From assembly GCA_002422265.1 (NCBI GenBank), contig DIUB01000116.1, positions 18,287 to 24,690 on the forward strand: a DNA stretch of 6,404 nt, in the 5' to 3' direction. Source of the stretch: Geobacter sp. UBA6169 (GTDB lineage Bacteria > Desulfobacterota > Desulfuromonadia > Geobacterales > Pseudopelobacteraceae). Positions within the stretch are counted from its first letter, which is position 1; each line of letters begins with the position of its first letter. Positions 1 through 5,884 of this stretch are shown one piece after another. The position numbers and the translations under genes were made by a program. Under the pieces are notes generated by a model. It had not been told where the DNA came from. It searched no databases and was given only the letters and a program-made list of their open reading frames with translations.

Positions 1-2940
1 GCCCGCGAGCTGCACCTGCCGCTGGTGGCCACCAACGACTGCCACTACCTGAACCGTGAGGATGCCAAGGCCCACGAGGTACTGCTCTGCATCCAGACCG
101 GCAAGACCATGGCTGATCCCACGCACATGAAGTTCTCGGCTGACGAGTTCTACGTCAAGACGCCGGAGGAGATGGCCGCTGCCTTCCACTATGCGCCGGA
201 GGCCATCAGCAACACGGTGGCCATAGCTGAGCGTTGCAACCTGGAACTGCCGCTGGAGAAAGAATACTATTTCCCCCACTTTGAACCACCTGAAGGTAAG
301 ACCCACGACGATATGCTGGAGGATCAGGCCGTAGCCGGCCTGACTGAACGGCTCAAGACCATCCGCCTCAAGTATCCGGACATGCCCCCGGAGCAGGAGC
401 AGGCCTACTGGGATCGGCTGCGGATCGAGCTTGATTGTATCCGCCAGATGAAGTTCCCGGCCTATTTCCTGATCGTGGCCGACTTCATCAACTGGGCAAA
501 AGAGCAAGGGATTCCGGTGGGACCGGGCCGGGGGTCGGCTGCCGGTTCACTGGTGGCCTACGCCATCCGGATTACCGACCTGGATCCTCTGCCCTACAAC
601 CTGTTGTTTGAACGTTTCCTGAACCCGGAACGGATCTCTATGCCTGATATCGACGTGGACTTCTGCCAGGACCAGCGGGAAAAGGTGATCGAATACGTGG
701 TGGAAAAGTACGGTCGGGAGCGGGTCTGCCAGATCATCACCTTTGGCACCATGAAGGCCAAGGCAGTGGTGCGGGATGTGGGCAGGGCCCTGGGGATGCC
801 CTACAGTGATGTGGACAAGATCGCCAAACTGGTGCCGGACGACCTGAAGATGACCGTGCCCAAGGCACTTGAGCAGGAGCCTCAGCTGCGTGAACTGCGT
901 GACAGCGACCCCCAGATAAAGGAGCTGCTGGAAACAGCCATCTGCCTGGAAGGCCTGGCGCGCAACGCCGGCACCCATGCCGCCGGAGTAGTGGTTGCCC
1001 CGGACCAGCTGGAAGAGTATCTGCCGGTGTACAAGGATCAGAAGACCGGCGGCATCAACACCCAGTACTCTATGAAGTATGTGGAGATGGTCGGTCTGGT
1101 CAAGTTCGACTTTCTGGGTCTGAAGAACCTGACCGTGATCCAGAACGCAGTACGGATGATCCGTGACGGACAGAACCCGGCGTTTGACATCACCCGGCTG
1201 CGGGATGACGACCAGGCCAGCTACGACCTGATCTCATCCGGCAACACCACCGGTATCTTCCAGCTTGAATCCAGCGGCATGAAGGAGATGCTGGTCAAAC
1301 TGAAGCCATCCTGTTTTGAGGATGTGATCGCGGCCTGCGCCCTCTACCGTCCCGGCCCGCTGGGAAGCGGGATGGTTGATGATTTTATTGAACGCAAACA
1401 TGGCCGCAAACAGGTGGTCTACGACCTGCCGCAACTGGAACCGATCCTGAAGGACACCTACGGGGTCATTGTCTATCAGGAACAGGTGATGCAGATCGCC
1501 CGCTCGCTGGCCGGTTACTCCCTGGGGCAGGCCGACCTGCTGCGCCGCGCCATGGGGAAAAAAGACGACAAGGAAATGGCCCGTCAGAAGGATCAGTTTC
1601 TGGCCGGAGCGCAGGCCCAGCAGATTGATCCCAGAAAGGCTGAGGCGATTTTTGACCTGATGGCCAAGTTTGCCGAGTACGGCTTCAACAAATCCCACTC
1701 GGCCGCCTACGCCCTGATCGCCTACCAGACCGCCTACCTGAAAGCCCACTACCCGGTGGAGTTCATGGCCGCCCTGCTTTCCTGCGACATGGACAGCACC
1801 GACAAGGTGCTCAAAAACATCAGCGATTGCCGCGAACAGGGGATTGAAGTCCTGCCGCCCGACATCAACAGATCGGGCCAGTCCTTTACCGTGGTGGGCA
1901 ACTCGATGCGCTTCGGCCTGGGGGCGGTCAAAGGGGTCGGCGGTGGCGCCATAGAATCGATCCTGGAGGCCCGTCAGGACGGGCCGTTTACCGACCTGTA
2001 CGATTTCTGCGAACGGGTAGACCTGCGTCGGGTCAACCGCAAGGTATTGGAGGCATTGGTCAAATGTGGCGCCTTTGACTCACTGCACCAGTTCCGCGCA
2101 CCGCTGATAGCAGCTCTGGATGACGCGGTGGCAGCCGGGCAGCGTTTTCAGGAAGAACAGAACAGCGCCCAGGTCTCACTGTTCGGTGACCTGCCTGAGA
2201 CCACCGGCGGTACCAAGACGGTTCGCAAACTGCCGGTGGTTGATGAATGGCTGGACAAAGAAAAACTGGGCTACGAGAAAGAGGCGCTGGGTTTTCTGAT
2301 CACCGGCCATCCGCTTGATCGTTATGTGCACGACATCAAACGTTTTGCCTCGGCCGAGATCACCCGTCTGACCGACCTGCCGGAAAACAGTGAGGTACGG
2401 GTCTGCGGCATTGTCACCTCCCTCAAGGAAATCACCACCAAGAAGGGGGACCGGATGGGCTTTGTCACCATTGAAGACCTGACCGGCCAGATCGAAATCA
2501 CGGTCTTCTCCGATATGTACATCCAGTTCAATCACCTGTTGAAGTGCGATGACCCGCTCCTGATCACCGGCAAGCTGGAAAAAGGGGAAAAAGGCTGCAA
2601 GCTGCTGGTGATGAAACCGCAAGAGGGCAACGGTCGTAAATTCCCCGGTCAGGTCAACGTCAATGGTGACATCAAACTGTTAGCCGACGCCCAGGAACAG
2701 CAGACCACCCGCATCAGTCTGACGTTGCGCCTGCCGGAACTGACTAACGAGAAACTGGCACCAATCAGGCAGCTGCTGGAAAACCACCCCGGCACCCTTC
2801 CGGTGCAACTGCTGCTGGAGATCCCCGCGCGGAGCCAAACCGTGATCAAGCTGCCGGAACATCTCAAGGTGGCGGCCAGCGATGAATTTAGACTGGCGGT
2901 AGAACGGTGTGTCGGGTATAATGCCGCGATCTTTGAGTGA
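1..2940 (+). CDS. dnaE: DNA polymerase III alpha subunit (DnaE), 5'-truncated by the window edge
   Basis: This is the catalytic subunit of the replicative DNA polymerase III holoenzyme. The reading frame is open from base 1, so the start lies upstream; 979 residues are visible, and alignment of the catalytic aspartates with E. coli (D401, D403, D555) implies about 180 N-terminal residues are missing. Visible residues 8-17 (LVATNDCHYL) are the end of the PHP domain. GRGSAAGS (residues 176-183) and PDIDVDF (216-222) belong to the palm; the second and third Asp of that motif (residues 218 and 220, bases 652-660) and the Asp of KFDFLGL (residue 370, bases 1108-1110) are the predicted metal-binding triad. 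A helix-hairpin-helix-like segment follows near bases 2029-2085. QVSLF (bases 2170-2184) fits the beta-clamp-binding consensus, and an OB fold covers about 2395-2560. The C-terminus looks intact. The call is very secure. Confidence 0.97.
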   Translation, partial: ARELHLPLVATNDCHYLNREDAKAHEVLLCIQTGKTMADPTHMKFSADEFYVKTPEEMAAAFHYAPEAISNTVAIAERCNLELPLEKEYYFPHFEPPEGKTHDDMLEDQAVAGLTERLKTIRLKYPDMPPEQEQAYWDRLRIELDCIRQMKFPAYFLIVADFINWAKEQGIPVGPGRGSAAGSLVAYAIRITDLDPLPYNLLFERFLNPERISMPDIDVDFCQDQREKVIEYVVEKYGRERVCQIITFGTMKAKAVVRDVGRALGMPYSDVDKIAKLVPDDLKMTVPKALEQEPQLRELRDSDPQIKELLETAICLEGLARNAGTHAAGVVVAPDQLEEYLPVYKDQKTGGINTQYSMKYVEMVGLVKFDFLGLKNLTVIQNAVRMIRDGQNPAFDITRLRDDDQASYDLISSGNTTGIFQLESSGMKEMLVKLKPSCFEDVIAACALYRPGPLGSGMVDDFIERKHGRKQVVYDLPQLEPILKDTYGVIVYQEQVMQIARSLAGYSLGQADLLRRAMGKKDDKEMARQKDQFLAGAQAQQIDPRKAEAIFDLMAKFAEYGFNKSHSAAYALIAYQTAYLKAHYPVEFMAALLSCDMDSTDKVLKNISDCREQGIEVLPPDINRSGQSFTVVGNSMRFGLGAVKGVGGGAIESILEARQDGPFTDLYDFCERVDLRRVNRKVLEALVKCGAFDSLHQFRAPLIAALDDAVAAGQRFQEEQNSAQVSLFGDLPETTGGTKTVRKLPVVDEWLDKEKLGYEKEALGFLITGHPLDRYVHDIKRFASAEITRLTDLPENSEVRVCGIVTSLKEITTKKGDRMGFVTIEDLTGQIEITVFSDMYIQFNHLLKCDDPLLITGKLEKGEKGCKLLVMKPQEGNGRKFPGQVNVNGDIKLLADAQEQQTTRISLTLRLPELTNEKLAPIRQLLENHPGTLPVQLLLEIPARSQTVIKLPEHLKVAASDEFRLAVERCVGYNAAIFE

Positions 2941-2976
2941 AACAGCCATGATAATGGCACGCGAAAAGGCCTGATT

Positions 2977-3108
2977 CAGACGGATAAACGCTGATAAACA
3001 AAAAACATAGCTTCAAGGTCATAACCTGATTCCTGTTTTTTGCATGTTTTACCCATCTTTATTGTGCCTTTTATCCGCGTTAACCCGTTCAATCCGCGTC
3101 ATCCGCGT
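2977..3108. repeat. Imperfect inverted repeat with degenerate ATCCGCGT copies, dnaE-accA intergenic
   Basis: Three exact copies of ATCCGCGT lie at 3073-3080, 3092-3099 and 3101-3108, with a degenerate copy near 3083-3089, giving a 9-10 nt period. The left arm 2980-2998 is the reverse complement of 3070-3088 at 16 of 19 positions, so related units face each other. Just inside, 2999-3007 (CAAAAAACA) pairs perfectly with 3034-3042. The whole can fold as a long interrupted hairpin between dnaE and accA. It is not coding. From memory, similar ATCCGCGT-type strings recur in intergenic regions of related genomes, but I could not check this here. It could be a dispersed intergenic repeat or a transcript-processing structure. 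Confidence 0.55.
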
Positions 3109-3138
3109 GCTATTACAGAATCGAAACAGACCAGAATT

Positions 3139-3142
3139 GGAG
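3139..3142 (+). promoter_or_regulatory. Ribosome binding site deciding the accA start
   Basis: GGAG lies 6 nt before the ATG at 3149. The ATG at 3143 directly abuts it and so cannot use it. The upstream in-frame ATG at 3044 lies within the repeat region and would add 35 residues not typical of AccA. Confidence 0.7.
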
Positions 3143-3148
3143 ATGCCG

Positions 3149-4099
3149 ATGGCAGCTACTGTCTACATGGAGTTTGAAAAACCGATTGCCGAGCTGGAGA
3201 AGAAGATCGAGGAGCTGCGCGCCCTGGGTGCTGACGGAATGGCGGCAGAGATCGACGCGCTGCAAGGCTGTGTTGAGGCCAAGCGTCAGGAGATCTTCGA
3301 TAACCTGACCCGCTGGCAGAAGGCCCAGGTGGCCCGCCACATCAACCGCCCCTTTACCCTCGATTACATCCAGCACCTGTTTACCGATTTCAATGAGCTG
3401 CACGGTGACCGCAACTTTGGTGATGACCATGCCATTGTGGGTGGCCTGGCCCGCTTTGACGGCCAGCCGGTGATGGTGGTGGGACACCAGAAGGGGCGCG
3501 ACACCAAGGAAAAGGTGTTCCGCAACTTCGGCATGCCCAACCCGGAAGGGTACCGCAAGGCACTGCGCCTGTTCCGGATGGCCGAGCAGTTCGGCCTGCC
3601 GATCATTACCTTTGTGGACACCCCCGGTGCCTATCCCGGCATCGGCGCGGAAGAGCGGGGCCAGGCCGAGGCCATTGCCCGCAACCTGCGTGAGATGGCC
3701 GAGCTGAAAGTGCCGATCATTGTCTGCATTACCGGCGAAGGCGGCTCCGGCGGCGCCCTGGCCATTGCCGTGGGCAACCGGGTCCTGATGCTGGAACACT
3801 CGGTCTATGCCGTTATCTCACCGGAAGGCTGCGCTGCCATCCTCTGGTCCGACGGCACCAAAGGGGCACAGGCAGCCGAGGCACTCAAGCCCACCGCCCA
3901 GGACATCATCGGGCTGGGCGTGATCGATGAAATCATCCATGAACCAGCCGGCGGCGCCCACCGTGATCACGAAGCCACGGCCCAGGCCATGGGTTCGGCC
4001 ATCCGCCAGCATCTGGCAGAGCTGCAGGAAATGACACCGGAACAGCTGGTTGAGGATCGCTATCAGAAGTTCCGTGCCATGACCCGTATGGCTGACTAA
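3149..4099 (+). CDS. accA: Acetyl-CoA carboxylase carboxyltransferase subunit alpha (AccA)
   Basis: With AccD this subunit forms the carboxyltransferase that moves carboxyl from carboxybiotin on AccB to acetyl-CoA, making malonyl-CoA, the committed step of fatty-acid synthesis in the cytoplasm. The chosen start gives 316 residues, matching the usual length of about 315-320. Residues 7-60 are the N-terminal helical region (MEFEKPIAELEKKIEELR). The crotonase-like core includes the glycine-rich VDTPGAYPGIGAEERGQAEA (156-175), then GEGGSGGALA (196-205), whose glycines form the oxyanion pocket, and VISPEGCAAILW (222-233). The first ATG with a well-placed GGAG (3149) was preferred over 3044 and 3143. 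The gene follows dnaE on the same strand, an order also seen in other proteobacteria, and is closed by a hairpin terminator. No anomalies are seen. Confidence 0.97.
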   Translation: MAATVYMEFEKPIAELEKKIEELRALGADGMAAEIDALQGCVEAKRQEIFDNLTRWQKAQVARHINRPFTLDYIQHLFTDFNELHGDRNFGDDHAIVGGLARFDGQPVMVVGHQKGRDTKEKVFRNFGMPNPEGYRKALRLFRMAEQFGLPIITFVDTPGAYPGIGAEERGQAEAIARNLREMAELKVPIIVCITGEGGSGGALAIAVGNRVLMLEHSVYAVISPEGCAAILWSDGTKGAQAAEALKPTAQDIIGLGVIDEIIHEPAGGAHRDHEATAQAMGSAIRQHLAELQEMTPEQLVEDRYQKFRAMTRMAD

Positions 4100-4131
4100 G
4101 CTCCCATTGTAACTCAAGGCGACACTTTTAC

Positions 4132-4156
4132 AGGGGCGTTGAAACAACGCCCCTTT
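4132..4156 (+). terminator. Intrinsic terminator after accA
   Basis: A perfect 9-bp GC-rich stem (AGGGGCGTT at 4132-4140 with AACGCCCCT at 4146-4154) encloses a GAAAC loop. The following T-tract is short (TTT, then CGCG and another TTT), so termination may be incomplete and some accA transcripts may run into the next unit. Confidence 0.75.
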
Positions 4157-4166
4157 CGCGTTTACT
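4139..4166 (+). promoter_or_regulatory. Possible promoter overlapping the accA terminator
   Basis: TTGAAA at 4139-4144 (5 of 6 to the sigma-70 -35 consensus) is followed after 16 nt by TTTACT at 4161-4166 (4 of 6 to TATAAT). Transcription would start near 4173-4174, which is the ATG of the next gene, giving a leaderless or nearly leaderless mRNA. This is consistent with the absence of a Shine-Dalgarno sequence there. The match is modest and untested. Confidence 0.3.
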
Positions 4167-4173
4167 GCAACCT

Positions 4174-4563
4174 ATGCGCACAAACAACCGGCTACTCAAA
4201 TGGCTGTTGATCAGCATCGGCCTGCTCTGCACCGGGCTCGGAATCATCGGCATCTTTGTGCCACTGCTGCCCACCACCCCGTTTCTATTGCTGGCTGCGG
4301 CCTGCTTTGCACGCAGCTCAGAGCGGTTTCACACCTGGCTGATTGAACACAACCATTTGGGACCAATGATCAGCGGCTACCTGGATGGTTCCGGCATCCC
4401 GCTCAGGGCCAAGCGCATTGCCATCACCCTGGTCTGGCTAACCTTGGGTTCTTCCACCCTGCTGCTGGTGAAACCGATCTGGGCGCAGGGACTCCTGCTG
4501 CTGCTGGCGATCGGCATCACCTGGTATTTGTGGCAGCTGCCGGTTCGCACGGAGACACGATGA
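4174..4563 (+). CDS. DUF454 / YbaN-family inner membrane protein
   Basis: The 129-residue hydrophobic protein has the hallmark of the DUF454 (YbaN) family: VPLLPTTPFLLLAAACFARS at residues 29-48, then an SSERFHTWL segment and a GPMISGYLDGSGIPLRAKR stretch before the C-terminal membrane region. Likely membrane segments are residues 8-29, a shorter hydrophobic stretch 36-46 after the Pro-rich turn, 82-99 and 102-121. The length is typical for the family. Its molecular function is not established. No Shine-Dalgarno is visible before the ATG; the start was chosen because the family motif begins soon after it and the accA terminator lies just upstream. Its TGA overlaps the next start (ATGA, 4560-4563), so the two genes are probably translationally coupled. 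Both are small membrane proteins, which makes a shared role plausible but unproven. Confidence 0.88.
   Translation: MRTNNRLLKWLLISIGLLCTGLGIIGIFVPLLPTTPFLLLAAACFARSSERFHTWLIEHNHLGPMISGYLDGSGIPLRAKRIAITLVWLTLGSSTLLLVKPIWAQGLLLLLAIGITWYLWQLPVRTETR
4551..4554 (+). promoter_or_regulatory. Ribosome binding site for the small selenoprotein candidate
   Basis: GGAG sits 5 nt before the ATG at 4560, inside the end of the DUF454 gene. It supports the choice of the ATGA-overlapping start for the next small gene. Confidence 0.65.
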
Positions 4564-4772
4564 AACTGCAGATTTTGAAATATCTGGGTATGATTGGCGG
4601 AGGCGCCCTGGTTGGCGGTCTCTTCGGCTGGATGTCCCAGTGTGCCGGAGGCGGCACCTGAGCCATGATGAGCAACCCCTGGTCAGGGGCTTTCTATGGC
4701 GCTGTTATTGGACTATTTTTGGCACTGATACCGGGTGAACCAAAGCCCCAACCTCCTGAGGACAAACCATGA
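4560..4772 (+). CDS. DUF6132-like small membrane protein, probable selenoprotein (in-frame TGA at 4659-4661)
   Basis: A conventional reading gives only 33 residues ending at TGA 4659-4661. The same frame continues to TGA 4770-4772, giving 70 residues with the internal TGA as residue 34. Seen directly: a basic N-terminus, hydrophobic segment 9-25 (Gly-rich, GGGALVGGLFG), a loop with Cys28, the TGA codon, then SNPW (38-41) and FYGAVIGLFLALI (45-57), and a Pro-rich charged tail. As I recall the DUF6132 family, it has two helices around a loop of the form GCxxGTCPxTSNPxxxxxYGAxxG; here the TGA falls at about the second loop cysteine (C-x5-TGA rather than C-x4-C). A fdhF-like hairpin follows at 4662-4700. 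ATGA overlaps at both ends tie it to the DUF454 gene and to the pseudouridine synthase gene. By the positive-inside rule the Cys/Sec pair should face the periplasm, suggesting a redox or metal role (inference). The alternative is a nonsense-mutated pseudogene or a sequencing error. Confidence 0.75.
4662..4700 (+). promoter_or_regulatory. Putative bacterial SECIS hairpin
   Basis: The RNA directly after UGA 4659-4661 can fold as follows. The lower stem is GCCAU (4662-4666) with AUGGC (4696-4700), above which is a 4x4 internal loop. A middle stem pairs AGC (4671-4673) with GCU (4689-4691), followed by a 5'-side bulge AAC (4674-4676). The upper stem pairs CCCU (4677-4680) with AGGG (4685-4688), and the apical loop is GGUC (4681-4684). 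The E. coli fdhF SECIS, bound by SelB, has a GGUC apical loop on a 4-bp upper stem with a 5'-side bulge below it, starting 18 nt after its UGA; here the loop starts 19 nt after. The bulge is AAC rather than a single U. Pairing was done by eye, with no energy calculation. Confidence 0.7.
4758..4761 (+). promoter_or_regulatory. Ribosome binding site for the pseudouridine synthase gene
   Basis: GAGG lies 7 nt before the ATG at 4769, inside the last codons of the small selenoprotein candidate. It fixes the ATGA-overlapping start. Confidence 0.65.
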
Positions 4773-5584
4773 CTGAACGTCTGCAGAAAATTATTGCCGC
4801 TGCCGGTATTACCTCTCGCCGGGCTGCAGAAGAGCTGATCCTGGCCGGACGGGTAGCCGTCAACGGCACCGTAATTACCGAACTGGGCAGCAAGGCTGAT
4901 CCCCACAAGGATCAGATCACCCTGGACGGCCAGACGATCAAACCGGCTGAAAAGCTCTACTACGTGCTGCTGCACAAACCAGCCGGCTATGTCACCTCCT
5001 TGAAGGACCCCCAGGGCCGCCAACTGGTGACCGAACTGGTCAAGGATATCGGTGAGCGGCTGTTCCCGGTGGGCAGGCTGGATTACAACTCTGAAGGACT
5101 GCTGCTCTTGACTAATGACGGTGAATGGGCCAACCGGCTGATGCACCCCCGCCATCAGGTTGACAAGGAATACCATGTGCGGGTGCGGGGCAAGATTGAT
5201 CCGCAGCAGATCAAGAAACTGGCAGAGGGTGTCGAATTGGAAGACGGCCCCACCGGTGCCTCCACGGTGCGCCTGCTGAAAAATGACCAGAGCAACGATT
5301 GGCTGTCCGTCACCATCCGTGAAGGCCGCAACCGCCAGGTCCGCCGGATGTGTGCTGCCGTTGGCCTTTTTGTGGTACGCCTGCGTAGAATCCGCTACGG
5401 CAACCTGACGCTGGGTGGCCTGCAACCGGGCGAATACCGGCTGTTGAGCAAGGAAGAGGCCCAGGCGCTGGATGCGCCACCAGCACCCAAAAAGCGAGAG
5501 TCACGTGCCGTAACGCCAGCCAAATCATCGCAACCGCCAACGCCAGCCAAACGGCCACCGCGCAGGAAGATTATTGAACGCTAA
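4769..5584 (+). CDS. rluB: RsuA/RluB/RluE/RluF-family rRNA pseudouridine synthase, RluB-like
   Basis: The enzyme isomerises a specific uridine in rRNA to pseudouridine; E. coli RluB acts on 23S rRNA U2605. The 271-residue product starts with an S4 RNA-binding domain (about 2-60: ERLQKIIAAAGITSRRAAEEL and GRVAVNG). KPAGYVTS follows at 70-77, then the catalytic motif GRLDYNSEGLLLLTNDG (102-118) with the expected nucleophile Asp105, and EGRNRQVRRM (185-194), which is typical of this family rather than of TruA or TruB. Residues 236-271 form a Pro/Lys/Arg-rich, probably disordered tail with a repeated TPAK, likely adding RNA affinity. RluB is favoured over RsuA by the length and basic tail, but the exact rRNA target cannot be told from sequence alone. 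The start overlaps the preceding stop (ATGA, 4769-4772). No terminator with a T-tract on this strand follows. Confidence 0.9.
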   Translation: MTERLQKIIAAAGITSRRAAEELILAGRVAVNGTVITELGSKADPHKDQITLDGQTIKPAEKLYYVLLHKPAGYVTSLKDPQGRQLVTELVKDIGERLFPVGRLDYNSEGLLLLTNDGEWANRLMHPRHQVDKEYHVRVRGKIDPQQIKKLAEGVELEDGPTGASTVRLLKNDQSNDWLSVTIREGRNRQVRRMCAAVGLFVVRLRRIRYGNLTLGGLQPGEYRLLSKEEAQALDAPPAPKKRESRAVTPAKSSQPPTPAKRPPRRKIIER

Positions 5585-5625
5585 AAACAAAAAACCGGAA
5601 AGGCCGTTCACAGCGACCTCTCCGG
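5583..5625 (-). terminator. Intrinsic terminator of the minus-strand toxin-antitoxin unit
   Basis: A 12-position stem with two mismatches (5595-5606 with 5614-5625, loop 5607-5613) is followed on the minus strand by T6-G-T5 (complement of the A-rich run 5583-5594). The U-tract is on the minus strand only, so it terminates the toxin-antitoxin transcript about 30 nt past the antitoxin stop. It may also slow plus-strand transcription from rluB, but there it lacks the T-run. Confidence 0.8.
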
Positions 5626-5656
5626 TGGACACACCGCAACAACAGTGCAAAGCCGG

Positions 5657-5884
5657 TCAGTTTTTTCCTGATCCTGCTGCTTTAGCCAGCAGTTCAAGAC
5701 CGCGTTCTTTTTTGCCTGCCCCCAGCCTAGAGCGCACTACAAAGCGGGTCTCGGTATCAAACTCGGCAAGCAGTAGTGTTGTCACCTCATCCAGCAAACG
5801 GTTCACACTCTGCCCACGCTGATGTGCCAACTCCTTCAACCTCAAGTATTTTTCATCCGGCAAACGTAGGGTCAACGCACTCAT
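5657..5884 (-). CDS. Ribbon-helix-helix (CopG/Arc-type) antitoxin
   Basis: The 75-residue protein begins MSALTLRLPDEKYLRLKELA, the classic beta strand and first helix of a ribbon-helix-helix DNA-binding fold (strand about 3-8, helix 11-23). A GQSVN turn and second helix (26-40) follow. The remaining residues (about 43-75, charged, with RSRLGAGKKERG) are probably the toxin-binding tail. Such proteins dimerise, bind operator DNA through the paired strands and neutralise the partner toxin. AAGGAG at 5893-5898 (complement strand) stands 8 nt before the ATG. The start overlaps the toxin stop as ATGA (5881-5884), so the two are co-translated, with the toxin gene first. It probably represses its own operon. 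The role rests on fold and partner; no specific family name is certain. Confidence 0.85.
   Translation of the reverse strand: MSALTLRLPDEKYLRLKELAHQRGQSVNRLLDEVTTLLLAEFDTETRFVVRSRLGAGKKERGLELLAKAAGSGKN

Noticed and set aside
547..1749. Long open frames on the minus strand inside dnaE
   Set aside because: They are antisense shadows of a strongly conserved coding frame, with no recognisable protein features of their own.
2917..2922. Perfect TATAAT near the end of dnaE as an accA promoter
   Set aside because: It encodes part of the conserved reading frame end and has no recognisable -35 at 16-18 nt (only TGGCGG-like sequence), so chance is likely.
2945..2958. Small hairpin GCCAT-GATA-ATGGC after the dnaE stop as a terminator
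   Set aside because: Only 5 bp with no T-tract; too weak to call.
3044..3148. Longer accA reading frame from ATG 3044
   Set aside because: The extra 35 residues come from the intergenic repeat, are unlike AccA N-termini, and the ATG at 3149 has a well-spaced GGAG.
4560..4661. A standalone 33-residue ORF ending at TGA 4659, or a pseudogene split by a nonsense codon
   Set aside because: The downstream half continues in the same frame with family-like sequence, keeps its overlap with the next start, and is preceded by a SECIS-like hairpin. Readthrough as selenocysteine explains all of these; a pseudogene remains the main alternative.
4694..5425. 243-codon minus-strand open frame opposite the pseudouridine synthase
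   Set aside because: It mirrors the rluB codon bias and has no domain motif; rluB has a full set of catalytic motifs.
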